IMG/VR virus record: IMGVR_UViG_3300010397_000035
Location: 1 to 39,221 of that record
Direction: 5' to 3' (one strand)
Length of the DNA: 39,221 nucleotides
Source: a virus
Position numbers and translations under genes: made by a program. Below are positions 8,479 through 16,580 of this stretch, piece after piece; positions within the stretch are counted from its first letter, which is position 1, and every line of letters begins with the position of its first letter. The notes below the pieces were generated by a model. It searched no databases and was not told the DNA's origin. It worked only from the letters and a program-made list of their open reading frames with translations.

Positions 8479-9447
8479 ATGCCATTCGACGTCGCAGGCG
8501 CGAAGGCCGCGGGCTACTCGGACGCCGAGATCAATGCCTATCTGGCCAACAAGGAAGCTGCTGCGCCCGATACGACGCAGACGGGCGGCGTCAACCCGCT
8601 CGTGCCGCTCGGCATCGGGGTTACAGGACTCGCGGCGGCAGGCTATGGCGCATCGCAATTGCCCAAGCTCGCGCGCGGGGCCGGTGGTGCGGCGCAACGC
8701 GCCGTGACCAAGTTCGCCGCGCGTCGCGTGCCCGGCGTGGGCGAAGCGATGGACGTGGCAGACCTCGTGAAGGAGTTGCGCGGACCCGGCGCACCGCCCG
8801 AAGCGACCGCACCGCCGCCCGTCGCCGAGCCCACCGTGATTGCGGAGAAACTTCCTGCCACGCGAGCGCGCGTGACGGACGAACTCAAAGCCCGCTTCCC
8901 CAAGGAACTCAAGAACTACAAGGCGGGCGAATCCATCAGCCACTCGCTGCTCGACAAGATCAAGACGGCCGACACGCTGCCCGGCTCAACCGCCTCACGC
9001 ACCGGCCTCAAGGGCCAAGAGAAAACCGACATGCGCCCCGGCTACACCGCCTCCGGCAACAAACAGCGAGGCAAGAGCGGGCCGAGGCTCGTGCGTGATG
9101 CGGCGGCACGGGCCAAGGCCGTCGAATCTCCGCCCCCCGGCTCGGCTCGAGCACGGACGCAGGCCCCGGTCGAAGCACCGACCGATCTCGAGCAGGCGTT
9201 GCGCGCCTCGATTGCCGGCGAACAGGCGATGAAGGCGCGCGTCGGCGGAGTGGTGGACCCGATGGCCCGCGTGCAGGCGATTCGCAACCTGGGGCTCGTC
9301 GGTGGCCCGGCGCTCGAGGCGCTGCAACTAATCCTGGGCGGCGCCAACATGCAGAACGATATGCAGCAGGCTCACGATGTCTACCAGAACTCAGCGCATC
9401 CCAGCGCGGCACTTCGGCGAGCCCTGGAGGGCTCTCAAGGCTTTTAG
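8479..9447 (+). CDS. Internal virion protein with a hydrophobic segment, candidate ejection protein (322 aa)
   Basis: ATG 8479 lies one base after the previous TAG. The N-terminus carries a short motif (AGYSDAEINAYLANK) of a kind often seen in phage internal virion proteins. A Gly/Ala-rich hydrophobic stretch at about residues 40-55 could insert in a membrane, followed by an Arg-rich and Pro-rich middle and a helical C-terminus. A membrane-active part in the third ejection-type gene would suit a protein that forms a channel through the host envelope, but no experiment-like evidence is available in sequence alone. Stop TAG 9445-9447 is followed by GGAGGG, the ribosome site of the next gene. 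Confidence 0.65.
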   Translation: MPFDVAGAKAAGYSDAEINAYLANKEAAAPDTTQTGGVNPLVPLGIGVTGLAAAGYGASQLPKLARGAGGAAQRAVTKFAARRVPGVGEAMDVADLVKELRGPGAPPEATAPPPVAEPTVIAEKLPATRARVTDELKARFPKELKNYKAGESISHSLLDKIKTADTLPGSTASRTGLKGQEKTDMRPGYTASGNKQRGKSGPRLVRDAAARAKAVESPPPGSARARTQAPVEAPTDLEQALRASIAGEQAMKARVGGVVDPMARVQAIRNLGLVGGPALEALQLILGGANMQNDMQQAHDVYQNSAHPSAALRRALEGSQGF

Positions 9448-9459
9448 GAGGGATCACGG

Positions 9460-10155
9460 ATGATCCGCAAACTGCTGTCGCTGTCGCTGATCTTGGGAGT
9501 CGCCGCCACGCTCGCTGCGGCGGGCAATCAGGAGATGCGTACCTACGAGCTCTACTCCGGTGCCAACGCCGCCGACTCCACCGCGCGCACCAGCTACCGC
9601 ATCCCGGTCAAGGGGGCCTCCAAGGTGTATCTGTGGATTCGCTCGGCGGGTGCAACCACGGATACGTCGTTCTGCGACTCGCTGACCACGTTCGCGGCGC
9701 TGTTCGGCGATAGCGTGTCGTTCATCGCCCGCGACTCGAGCGGCACCATCGTCACCCTGCGCAACTTCCCCGGCAATACGTCGGGCTACGGTAACAAGGC
9801 GTTCCCGATCTGCGCCGACTCCACGACGATCACACTCGTGGCCGGTACGACGGCGGTGGAAGATACGGTCAAGGGCATCGTCATTGCGACGCCCGACGTG
9901 GGTACTAAGCCGCTGCGACGCGGCATCTACGTCAACGTCACGCCGGCCGTGCGCTCTCAGCTCAACGCGGCGGGGCTCATCATCCCCAAGGGCGTGCCCG
10001 ATCCCTCCGGCGTGATCCAGGGCAACTATATGTGGCTGCGGCTGACGCCGACGACGCGGCTCACCACGGCGGGATTCAGTAGCACGGCGGGACTTCGCAC
10101 CGCGGGGGTCAACGGCCTGCGGGTCACGGCGACCGTTTACTACCCCAACAAGTAA
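9460..10155 (+). CDS. Secreted beta-rich protein with Sec signal peptide, in the tail gene block (231 aa)
   Basis: A clear GGAGGG site precedes ATG 9460. The first 21 residues form a classical signal peptide: basic MIRK, a hydrophobic core (LLSLSLILGVAATLA) and an AAA-G cleavage region. The mature part is beta-rich with many Thr, Ser and Asp residues, resembling virion decoration or appendage proteins, with two Cys that could form a disulfide in the periplasm. A signal peptide is odd for a protein encoded among tail genes, because virions assemble in the cytoplasm. It could be exported to the periplasm or surface, or the leader could act as a membrane anchor. A second gene of similar design lies at 34265. 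Confidence 0.8.
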   Translation: MIRKLLSLSLILGVAATLAAAGNQEMRTYELYSGANAADSTARTSYRIPVKGASKVYLWIRSAGATTDTSFCDSLTTFAALFGDSVSFIARDSSGTIVTLRNFPGNTSGYGNKAFPICADSTTITLVAGTTAVEDTVKGIVIATPDVGTKPLRRGIYVNVTPAVRSQLNAAGLIIPKGVPDPSGVIQGNYMWLRLTPTTRLTTAGFSSTAGLRTAGVNGLRVTATVYYPNK

Positions 10156-10724
10156 TGCCGATCACGCGCAGGCGCTACAACCCGGACAATATCAAGGATC
10201 ACGCCGAGGGCCCCGCGCTCCCGGCGGCGATCAAGACCATTCGTCTGTGCCTGCGCGAGTTGTACGACCTGGTGGACAGCCTCTCGACGGGCAGCACCAC
10301 GACGGGCGGCGGATCATCGAGCGGCGGCGGCAGCAGTGCGACGGTGGCCGACTCGCGCATCACCGTGGAGTGGACCGGCAACGGGGCGTACCGGGTCGAT
10401 ACCGCGGTGGATGGGGCGTGGCTGGTGCCGCACGACTGCGCCATTGAGACGATCTACCTGTGGCGCGGCACGGCAGGGACATCGGGACAGACGGTGATCG
10501 ACATCAACCGCCGCCGCTTGAACGATGCGCCGGGGACGGAAACGAGCCTCTATACCACGACGGCGAATCGCCCGACCTTGGCCTATGACGACGCCGATGG
10601 TGTGGTGCCGTGCAACCTGCCGGACCTGGTGGACCTGCTCGCGGGAGATGTTGTGACGATCGACTGCGACGAGAAAGATAGCGGCACGCCGCGCGACTTC
10701 CGCCTGACGCTGGAGGCTGCGTAG
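10155..10724 (+). CDS. Virion appendage protein with Gly/Ser linker (189 aa)
   Basis: ATG 10155 shares its A with the preceding TAA. Residues 1-48 form a basic then helical N-terminal part (IKTIRLCLRELYDLVDSL), residues 49-68 are a Thr/Gly/Ser linker, and the remainder is a compact beta domain (RITVEWTGNGAYRVD and following). The two-part layout suggests a virion-anchoring helix joined by a flexible linker to an exposed domain. I do not recognise the family; its neighbours are other appendage-like proteins. Confidence 0.7.
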   Translation: MPITRRRYNPDNIKDHAEGPALPAAIKTIRLCLRELYDLVDSLSTGSTTTGGGSSSGGGSSATVADSRITVEWTGNGAYRVDTAVDGAWLVPHDCAIETIYLWRGTAGTSGQTVIDINRRRLNDAPGTETSLYTTTANRPTLAYDDADGVVPCNLPDLVDLLAGDVVTIDCDEKDSGTPRDFRLTLEAA

Positions 10725-10725
10725 C

Positions 10726-12336
10726 ATGGCGACCTATACGGGCGGACTCGCGGAAAACGGCCTGCCCGAGCTGCGCGACGAGGGGGAAGTCTCCGAGCCC
10801 TCGATGACGCTGCGCGGTGTGCAGCGGGTGATGCTGACCGATGCCGATGGCGTCCCGGTCGCGAGCAGCGATAGCTCCGACACCGACGGCACGCCGGGCG
10901 ATACGCCGGATGTCCCGCTCTACGTCGCCAACCCGGACGGCCAGAACCTGCGCGTGCGCGTGGAGGGTGAGCCGGGGGTCAAGCTGACCGACGGCATCGA
11001 TGTCGCCGACGTGTTCGATCTGACCAACGCCAACCCGCTCGCGGTGGCGATCGTCGATAGCAGCGGCAATCAGATTACTAGCTTCTCGAGCACCGTTGCA
11101 GATACGGAACTCCCCGCGGCTGCCGTGCTGGCGGATGGCACGTCCAATCCTACCGCCCCCGCGGTCGGCGCGTTTGGGCACGTCTGGAACGGTGCGACGT
11201 GGGACCGGACGCCCGGTAACGCTACGGATGGCACCCTCGTCAACCTCGGCGCCAACAACGATGTGACCGTGACGTCGGGGTCGGTCACGGTGTCCGATGG
11301 TGGCGGGTCGATATCCGTCGATGACAACGGCGGCAGCCTCACGATCGATAACGCGGCCTTGTCCGTGACGGGCGGGGGCGTGGAAGCCTCGGCGCTGCGC
11401 GTGACGATCGCATCGGATTCCACCGGCGTGCTGTCGGTGGATGACAACGGTGGCAACCTGTCGATTGACGACGGCGGCAATTCGATCACCGTCGATGGCT
11501 CCGTGACTGTTACCCAAGCGACGGGCACCAACCTTCACGCGGTCGTGGACTCGGGCACCATCACGACGATCACCAACGTCGTGCATGTGGACGACAACTC
11601 CGGCTCGCTGACCGTGGACAACGCTGCGCTGTCGGTGACGGGCGGCGGAGTCGAATCCAGTGCCTTGCGCGTCACCATCGCCAACGACTCGACCGGCGTT
11701 CTGAGCGTTGATGATAACGGCGGCTCGTTGACGGTGGACGGTGCGGTCACGGTGACGCCCAATGCGATTGACGACGCGGCATTTACGCCCGCGGTCGATC
11801 CCGTCACGGTTGCAGCGGCGACGTTCGATGACGTGCAACCCGATAGCGTGGACGAGGGCGATAAGGGCGCGCTCAGGATGTCGGGGCGGCGCGAGCTGTA
11901 TGTGCAACTGCGTGACGCCGCAGGCAATGAGCGCGGCTTGCAAGTCGATAGCTATGGGCGGTTGGCGGTCACGCTGCCGACGCCCGATCCGGTGGACCCC
12001 GAGCCCAATATCGTCGTGGTCGATGGCACCGTGGCGACGATGGCGAAGCAAGCCACGGCGAACGCGCAGAGCGCGCTGACCATCTCGACCACGGCGCAAC
12101 GCATTGTCAGCGCGAACGCGGCACGATTGGCGCTACTGATCTGTAACAACGGCGCGGGCACGCTGTACGTTGGCAACACCTCGAGTGTGACAACTTCTGG
12201 CGCCACGATGGGCGTGCTCGTGCCTCCCAAGGGGAGACTGTCGGACATCGGCGACGGGGTGTATGTCGGCGAGCTATGGGGTATCTACAGCGCCGCGGCC
12301 ACGACGCAGAATGTTGTAGTGTGGGACTGTTCCTAG
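10726..12336 (+). CDS. Repetitive tail fibre / appendage protein (536 aa)
   Basis: ATG 10726 follows the previous TAG by one base. Residues 180-345 consist of degenerate beta repeats with the themes SVDDNGGSLT and ALSVTGGGVE; one unit of about 40 residues occurs twice almost unchanged. Such short-period beta repeats are typical of trimeric fibre shafts. The C-terminal 110 residues form a different globular domain (QRIVSANAARLALLICNNG and after) that may be the tip. No chaperone or enzymatic motif is seen. Host-contact function is likely by analogy with fibres, and its receptor is unknown. Confidence 0.75.
   Translation: MATYTGGLAENGLPELRDEGEVSEPSMTLRGVQRVMLTDADGVPVASSDSSDTDGTPGDTPDVPLYVANPDGQNLRVRVEGEPGVKLTDGIDVADVFDLTNANPLAVAIVDSSGNQITSFSSTVADTELPAAAVLADGTSNPTAPAVGAFGHVWNGATWDRTPGNATDGTLVNLGANNDVTVTSGSVTVSDGGGSISVDDNGGSLTIDNAALSVTGGGVEASALRVTIASDSTGVLSVDDNGGNLSIDDGGNSITVDGSVTVTQATGTNLHAVVDSGTITTITNVVHVDDNSGSLTVDNAALSVTGGGVESSALRVTIANDSTGVLSVDDNGGSLTVDGAVTVTPNAIDDAAFTPAVDPVTVAAATFDDVQPDSVDEGDKGALRMSGRRELYVQLRDAAGNERGLQVDSYGRLAVTLPTPDPVDPEPNIVVVDGTVATMAKQATANAQSALTISTTAQRIVSANAARLALLICNNGAGTLYVGNTSSVTTSGATMGVLVPPKGRLSDIGDGVYVGELWGIYSAAATTQNVVVWDCS
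11338..11732 (+). repeat. Two copies of a ~120-base repeat within the fibre gene
   Basis: Copy 1 (about 11338-11460) and copy 2 (about 11608-11732) encode nearly identical segments containing DNAALSVTGGGVE and DSTGVLSVDDNGG. At DNA level they differ at many third codon positions, so the repeat is old or kept by selection on protein sequence rather than recently duplicated. Confidence 0.75.
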
Positions 12337-12351
12337 CCAAGGAGGGCTCAG

Positions 12352-12972
12352 GTGATTAACGAAATCAAAGTCGGGCCGCAGACCAATGCCGATGGGGCGC
12401 AGATCGTCGCCCGCGGCGGCAAGACCGGCGCGCAGGTCGTCGCCGATGCGCACGGTCGCTACTTCGAGGCGGTGGCGCGCGGCAACGTCTACACGGCGTG
12501 CAACCAGTCGAGCACCACGTTCACGCTGTTCGGCACCACGACGGCGACAGGGTTCCTGCTCAGCAACCCGAGCGGCAGCGGCAAGAACCTCGCGATTCTC
12601 CAGATCGGTTACGCGCGCGTCACCGCGGAGTCGGCCGCGATCGAGCAGTTGGTGCTGTCGGGTGCCTATGCCAGCCAGACCCTCTCGTCGCTGACGGCGC
12701 TCTCGACTCGTTCGATGCTGGTCGGTAGCAACGCCACTGGCGTCGGCGTCGCCTACTCGGCGGCCACGCTGTCGGCGGCGGGCGTCATCATCGCCCCGGC
12801 ATTCGTGCCGTCGGTCAGCGCCACGGCTCCTGTCAACAACGGCCCCATGGCGATGGTGGATTACGGCGGCAGCATCGTGATCGCACCCGGCTCGTGGCTG
12901 CAGCTGGCCGCAGGATTCACCAACACGCTGGCTGGCATCGCATCGATGACGTGGGAAGAAGTTGCCGCGTAA
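12352..12972 (+). CDS. Virion decoration or appendage protein (206 aa)
   Basis: GTG 12352 has a strong AAGGAGGG site eight bases upstream, which decides this start. The protein is rich in Ala, Ser, Thr and Gly, with a beta-rich pattern and an N-terminal KVGPQTNADGAQIV segment. No signal peptide, coiled coil or metal site is visible. It probably belongs with the neighbouring fibre-like proteins. Its stop TAA at 12970-12972 is followed by an arginine/lysine-rich frame that belongs upstream of the next gene and is probably not translated. Confidence 0.65.
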   Translation: MINEIKVGPQTNADGAQIVARGGKTGAQVVADAHGRYFEAVARGNVYTACNQSSTTFTLFGTTTATGFLLSNPSGSGKNLAILQIGYARVTAESAAIEQLVLSGAYASQTLSSLTALSTRSMLVGSNATGVGVAYSAATLSAAGVIIAPAFVPSVSATAPVNNGPMAMVDYGGSIVIAPGSWLQLAAGFTNTLAGIASMTWEEVAA

Positions 12973-13012
12973 GTCACCGCACAAGTCTCGCAAGAAGCGA
13001 AAGGGGTGCCGC

Positions 13013-13966
13013 ATGGGAGTCGAGATCACCGGCGGGGACAACACCGTCAGCGCTACCGCCGATTCGGACACTGCCACACCGCTGACCGTCACCGGACACT
13101 CGGCCACGCAATCGGCCGACTTGATCCAGGGCGTATTCAACAACGGCGGCACGCTGATCCCCATCTTTGCGGTGACGCCTGCGGGACAATTGCGCGTGGC
13201 GGCAGAAAGCGGGCACGGCGACACGCCTGTGCAGGGCCTCGTGCTGGTCGCCAACTACGACGGCTCGGGCAACTTCGATATCGACACCCTGACCAATTCG
13301 TTCGCATTGTACGGCCCGTCGCCGCGATGGACGGGTGCGCGCTGGGCGGTATTGGAGGATTTCGTAACTACGGGGCCAAGCCACGGCTCGGTGATGATTG
13401 CCGACGGCTTGGCTGATAGCGGCGGCGGCCCAGACGTGGCGGCGGGATGGGTGGTTGGTCGCACGCTGCAAATCGCGCCCGATCTGGGTGGCTTGCTTGT
13501 GATCGGCAATATCGGCGACGTAACGGCGTCGATCAATTCCGCCCTGTCTGCCACCGGTACATACACGCTCTATACGCCCGGCGGTCGCTTCGTCATGGTG
13601 GGCACCAACCCCACGCCTGGCACCAATGAAATCGGTATCGTAGACGCCACCGCGCAAAGCGCATCCATCGCGTCGAGCAATCTCGCCAACACCGTCCCGG
13701 CCGGTTACTACCGGGTCTATTACACGCTCGGTGTCACTGCCACTCAGGTCGGGGCAGCAACGGTGCAGTTCGCCGTGCAATATACGGATGACGTTGGCTC
13801 TACATCGCAGAGCGGCACGGCGATTTCGCTGACGGGATCGAATCGCGACCGCGGCTCGTTCGAGATTTACCTAGTTTCCGGCAATGTCACCTATTCAGCC
13901 GCCGTGGTCGGTGCCGTGGGAACCGGCCGCTACGCGCTGCACGTGCGCATCGAGGCATTGGGATAG
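13013..13966 (+). CDS. Beta-rich virion protein upstream of the endolysin (317 aa)
   Basis: I chose ATG 13013 because GAAAGGGG sits just upstream. A TTG at 12962 would add a very basic 17-residue leader and overlap the previous gene. The protein is beta-rich throughout, begins with EITGGDNTVSATAD, and has a central domain with AWRVLEDF-like strands and a C-terminal domain. Two short sections resemble the preceding gene in style. It ends at TAG 13964-13966, immediately followed in the same frame by the ATG of the lysozyme gene. Likely another appendage protein. Confidence 0.7.
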   Translation: MGVEITGGDNTVSATADSDTATPLTVTGHSATQSADLIQGVFNNGGTLIPIFAVTPAGQLRVAAESGHGDTPVQGLVLVANYDGSGNFDIDTLTNSFALYGPSPRWTGARWAVLEDFVTTGPSHGSVMIADGLADSGGGPDVAAGWVVGRTLQIAPDLGGLLVIGNIGDVTASINSALSATGTYTLYTPGGRFVMVGTNPTPGTNEIGIVDATAQSASIASSNLANTVPAGYYRVYYTLGVTATQVGAATVQFAVQYTDDVGSTSQSGTAISLTGSNRDRGSFEIYLVSGNVTYSAAVVGAVGTGRYALHVRIEALG

Positions 13967-14419
13967 ATGGATCGCAAGAAGCTCATGGACGAGCTGGCCC
14001 GCGACGAAGGTCGCGTGCTGACCGCCTATCGCGACTCGATGGGCTATTGGACCGTCGGGGTTGGGCATCTGCTCGGCTCATCGCCGCGCATGTCACGCAT
14101 CACCGATGACGAGTGCGATGCACTGCTCGAGTACGACATCCGCCTGGCGGAAGCGAGAGCCCGCAGCGTGGTGCCCGATTTCCTCACCATGAGCGATGCG
14201 CGGCAACGCGCGCTCTGTAATATGTCGTTCAATAGAGGCGAGCACTTGGCGAGAAGCACCACGATCGTGCCGGCGATTGCCAAGGCGGCGAAGTCGGGGC
14301 TGGAGTCTGACTGGCAACTCGTTCCGGCAGCGATTGCGGGCAGCGAGTGGGCGCAACAGGTCAAGGCGCGGGCCGTCAGGCTGGGGCAGATGTTCGCCAC
14401 CGGAACCGACTACGTATGA
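13967..14419 (+). CDS. Endolysin, T4-type lysozyme (GH24, N-acetylmuramidase)
   Basis: This enzyme cleaves the glycan strand of peptidoglycan to release progeny. It matches T4 lysozyme over its whole length (150 versus 164 residues). The catalytic triad is in place: Glu14 in LARDEGR, Asp23 in YRDSMGYW and Thr29 in YWTVGVGHLLG. The middle NMSFNRGE corresponds to NMVFQMGE of T4, and the C-terminal ...GTDYV resembles the RTGTWDAY end. It has no signal peptide or signal-arrest sequence, so it needs a holin. The ATG directly abuts the previous TAG, and the TGA overlaps the ATG of the next lysis gene. Confidence 0.97.
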   Translation: MDRKKLMDELARDEGRVLTAYRDSMGYWTVGVGHLLGSSPRMSRITDDECDALLEYDIRLAEARARSVVPDFLTMSDARQRALCNMSFNRGEHLARSTTIVPAIAKAAKSGLESDWQLVPAAIAGSEWAQQVKARAVRLGQMFATGTDYV

Positions 14420-14706
14420 CGTGGCAAGTCGTTCAGTACCTGCTCGGCGGCGGGTTGCTCGTCAACATCGTGATCCTGGCCGCAGCGTGGGGCGACATGC
14501 GGCGGCAGATCGCAGCCAACCGCGAGAGGCAGGACGAACGCCATGAGGAAACCGACAAGAAGCAGGACGAGCGGCACGCCGAGAACACCCGCAAGCTGGA
14601 CGACATCAGCCACGATGTAAAGCGGACCAATGGGCGCGTCACGCGATTGGAGGAGCAAGTGGTCAACCACCAAAAGGAGATCAACCGGCTCCGAGATAGA
14701 TCATGA
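14416..14706 (+). CDS. Membrane protein with coiled coil, candidate lysis protein (96 aa)
   Basis: ATG 14416 overlaps the lysozyme stop. Residues 5-25 form one membrane segment (LLGGGLLVNIVILAAAW), followed by a highly charged coiled coil to the end (RQDERHEETDKKQDERHAEN and on). This is the layout of an inner-membrane spanin or of small phage membrane proteins such as XhlA. With the lysozyme and holin-like genes next to it, a role in lysis or in membrane attachment of the lysis machinery is likely. No separate outer-membrane spanin with a lipobox is seen nearby. Confidence 0.75.
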   Translation: MTWQVVQYLLGGGLLVNIVILAAAWGDMRRQIAANRERQDERHEETDKKQDERHAENTRKLDDISHDVKRTNGRVTRLEEQVVNHQKEINRLRDRS

Positions 14707-15293
14707 GATGGCCCAAGTTGCACGTAGTGCTGGAGCACGATCGCGAAGTCAAGGACTGGCTGCGCTACTTATCACAGGAGGTGCGAATCATGACGGTCGA
14801 TCTCAAGCGGTTGAAGAAGGACGTGGCGGACCTCGGCAGTGACACGCAGACGCTCAAGGCGGCGGCCGATCAGGCCGAGGCCAGCATGGACGCGATCAAG
14901 GCCAAGCTGGACGCGCTGATTGCCGCGGGCGATCCGGCGACACAGGCGGAACTGGAAGGCATCGCGGCGCAGATCGAGGCGGCCTCGGCAGCGCTCAAGG
15001 GCACGACGGCCGAGCTCAAGGCGGCCAGCGACCGCGACAACCCGCCCACCGTGGCACTGCCGTCCGGCAAGGTCGGCGAGGCGTACTCGGCCAGCCTGGC
15101 GGATGAGGACTCCACGTCCGTCACATGCATCATCCAGTCGGGCGCGCTGCCGGATGGCCTGGCGATCGACCTGGAAACGCTGTCGGGCACGCCCACCGTG
15201 GCGGGGGACTTCTCCGTGGTGCTGTGGCACATCGATGCCCAGAGCATCCACGTGGGACCGGCGACCAACTACACCATCAGCATCGCGCAGTAA
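14703..15293 (+). CDS. Coiled-coil plus Ig-like (He_PIG-type) domain protein (196 aa, possible internal start)
   Basis: ATG 14703 overlaps the previous stop. However, the best ribosome site in the region (AGGAGGTG, six bases from ATG 14790) precedes an in-frame internal start that would give 167 residues. The long form adds a 29-residue hydrophilic leader. Residues 35-110 are a helical coiled coil rich in Ala, Lys and Glu. The C-terminal 85 residues look like a putative Ig domain: PSGKVGEAYSASL then SGALPDGLAIDLETLSGTP, the He_PIG pattern. Such domains bind surfaces or sugars in phage structural proteins. Its location inside the lysis cassette is unexplained. Confidence 0.75.
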   Translation: MRWPKLHVVLEHDREVKDWLRYLSQEVRIMTVDLKRLKKDVADLGSDTQTLKAAADQAEASMDAIKAKLDALIAAGDPATQAELEGIAAQIEAASAALKGTTAELKAASDRDNPPTVALPSGKVGEAYSASLADEDSTSVTCIIQSGALPDGLAIDLETLSGTPTVAGDFSVVLWHIDAQSIHVGPATNYTISIAQ

Positions 15294-15318
15294 CTCATCC
15301 ACCGCGGAGGGTTCACGG

Positions 15319-15651
15319 ATGAACCCGCAGACCATCGGACAAGTCGGGCTACTGCTCGGCAGCCTCGGCGCCGCGATGCAGTGGCTCCGGGCGCAGAAGG
15401 CGTTCCCCGATTGGGCGTTCTACGCGATCGCGGGACTGCTGGCGGCAGGCGGCGTCTACCTCGCCACGGACGGCGCGGTGCTGGACTGGCGCGGCTACAT
15501 CCTCACCAACTGGCCCGTGCTCGTCACCTTCTTCGGTGCCGTCACGGGCGGCAACTCGCTCGTCAGCAACGCAGCCAAGGGCTTGGTCGCCAAGGGCGCC
15601 AACTCCGACAACATGCTGATTCCGCTGACGGACTCCAAAGGCTCGAAATGA
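15319..15651 (+). CDS. Holin-like membrane protein (110 aa)
   Basis: A GGAGG site lies nine bases upstream of ATG 15319. Three hydrophobic segments are visible: residues 8-22, 32-49 (FYAIAGLLAAGGVYLA) and 62-80 (WPVLVTFFGAVTGGNSLV), followed by a short polar C-terminus ending in DSKGSK. Size, segment count and neighbourhood with lysozyme fit a class I-like holin that permeabilises the inner membrane. The stop TGA overlaps the ATG of the outer-membrane-barrel-like gene. The function is inferred from topology and context. Confidence 0.75.
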   Translation: MNPQTIGQVGLLLGSLGAAMQWLRAQKAFPDWAFYAIAGLLAAGGVYLATDGAVLDWRGYILTNWPVLVTFFGAVTGGNSLVSNAAKGLVAKGANSDNMLIPLTDSKGSK

Positions 15652-16148
15652 AAGGAACCCACATGCTGCGAGGCATTCTCGCCGCTGCTGCATTGCTGTT
15701 TCTCTGCGTAGCCCTGCGCTGCGCCTCCGCCGATCCCGTCATCACCCCCTCTCTCGGGGCGAACGTCGTCACGTTCGACAAACAGAGCCGTCCCAGCGAC
15801 TTCGAGCTCGGCGGGACTGGAGCGTTGAGCGTGTCGCCCCACATCTCCGCCGTGGCGGGGGCGTGGTACGGCGTCGGGCGGACGTATCTCCGGGGCTCGA
15901 TCGGCGCGCGCATCACGGCGACCGATGTGCAGAACGAGAACTTCTCGATTGGGCTCGGGGCTCAGTACAACGGCTCGAGCGACCCAGACCTGCGCCCCGA
16001 AGGTTGGGACGGCGACGCCACGATCGGCTGGCGGCCCTACCCCGACCGGATGCCCAACGTCGCCTTGGTCGCTCAGGGCGCCTACCTGTTCACGACCCAG
16101 GAAGCCCAGATGACCTTGGGCATCCGCTACGCCTTGAGGGCCTTCTAG
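15648..16148 (+). CDS. Outer-membrane beta-barrel-like protein with signal peptide (166 aa)
   Basis: ATG 15648 overlaps the previous stop; an in-frame ATG at 15663 with a GAAAGGA site upstream is the alternative start (161 residues). A signal peptide ends near residue 28 (CASA-D). The mature chain has alternating amphipathic strands (ALSVSPHISAVAGAWYG, then FSIGLGAQYNG) and ends in LGIRYALRAF. A terminal Phe after alternating residues is the known recognition signal for the BAM outer-membrane insertion machine. About eight short strands would fit. Lambda Lom is a precedent for phage outer-membrane proteins. The role could be superinfection exclusion, receptor masking, or help in outer-membrane disruption at lysis. 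Confidence 0.75.
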   Translation: MKGTHMLRGILAAAALLFLCVALRCASADPVITPSLGANVVTFDKQSRPSDFELGGTGALSVSPHISAVAGAWYGVGRTYLRGSIGARITATDVQNENFSIGLGAQYNGSSDPDLRPEGWDGDATIGWRPYPDRMPNVALVAQGAYLFTTQEAQMTLGIRYALRAF

Positions 16149-16394
16149 ATGACCGTACTGGAACTGCTATCCAAGTGGGGCCTGCAGTCGGGGCCGGTAC
16201 TCATCAACGCACTCAACTGGCTGGTCAAGAACGCTCCCGACCTCGCCCCTCAGGCCCAGGCGGCATTGGACGAGCTCAACAAGGCGCTCGGTCCCGAAGC
16301 GCTGGGGAATCTGGCGCAGGTGGTGGTCGAGGAGTTGAAGGATGTCGGCCAGGGCAAGACCGACGGGCGATTTCACCCCTCAGATTTGGGCTAG
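16149..16394 (+). CDS. Hypothetical helical protein downstream of the barrel gene (81 aa)
   Basis: The ATG directly abuts the preceding TAG in the same frame. The protein is mostly helical with amphipathic segments (LLSKWGLQSGPVLINALNWL, then AALDELNKALGPEALG). It lacks a signal peptide or clear membrane span. No family recognised. It ends at TAG 16392-16394, and GGGAGGA follows as the ribosome site of the next gene. Confidence 0.65.
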   Translation: MTVLELLSKWGLQSGPVLINALNWLVKNAPDLAPQAQAALDELNKALGPEALGNLAQVVVEELKDVGQGKTDGRFHPSDLG

Positions 16395-16403
16395 GGAGGA
16401 ACC

Positions 16404-16580
16404 GTGCCACTCAAGCGAGGTTCGAGTCCCAAGACGATCGCGAAGAACATTGAGGAGTTTCACACTGGCAAAACCTACGCCCGCACCGCCGCCGAGTTCG
16501 GGAAGGAAAAAGCGAATAAACAGGCTGTGGCGGTGGCAATGAGCGAGGCGGGCAAGTCGCGCAGAAAGCGGGCGAAGTGA
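16404..16580 (+). CDS. Small basic protein, DUF6496-like (58 aa)
   Basis: GTG 16404 is preceded by GGGAGGA. The sequence MPLKRGSSPKTIAKNIEEF, followed near the end by NKQAVAVAMSEAGKSRRK, closely follows the pattern of the DUF6496 family of small phage and bacterial proteins (PLKKGSS...KQAVAIALSKAGKS). The function of that family is unknown. The product is very basic and could bind nucleic acid. Its TGA overlaps the ATG of the following gene. Confidence 0.85.
   Translation: MPLKRGSSPKTIAKNIEEFHTGKTYARTAAEFGKEKANKQAVAVAMSEAGKSRRKRAK

Noticed and set aside
10504-12099. A 531-codon minus-strand frame opposite the fibre gene, and a 413-codon one at 3875-5116
   Set aside because: Both mirror repetitive plus-strand genes, are Arg/His-rich and lack start signals. 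They follow from the codon bias of the plus strand.
12962-13012. Basic leader encoded from TTG 12962 upstream of the 317-residue virion protein
   Set aside because: The TTG has no ribosome site, while ATG 13013 has a good one; the leader overlaps the end of the previous gene.
16409-16425. A tRNA T-arm-like string (GGTTCGAGTCCC)
   Set aside because: The flanks do not pair and no acceptor or anticodon arm is present. The bases encode the start of the DUF6496-like protein.
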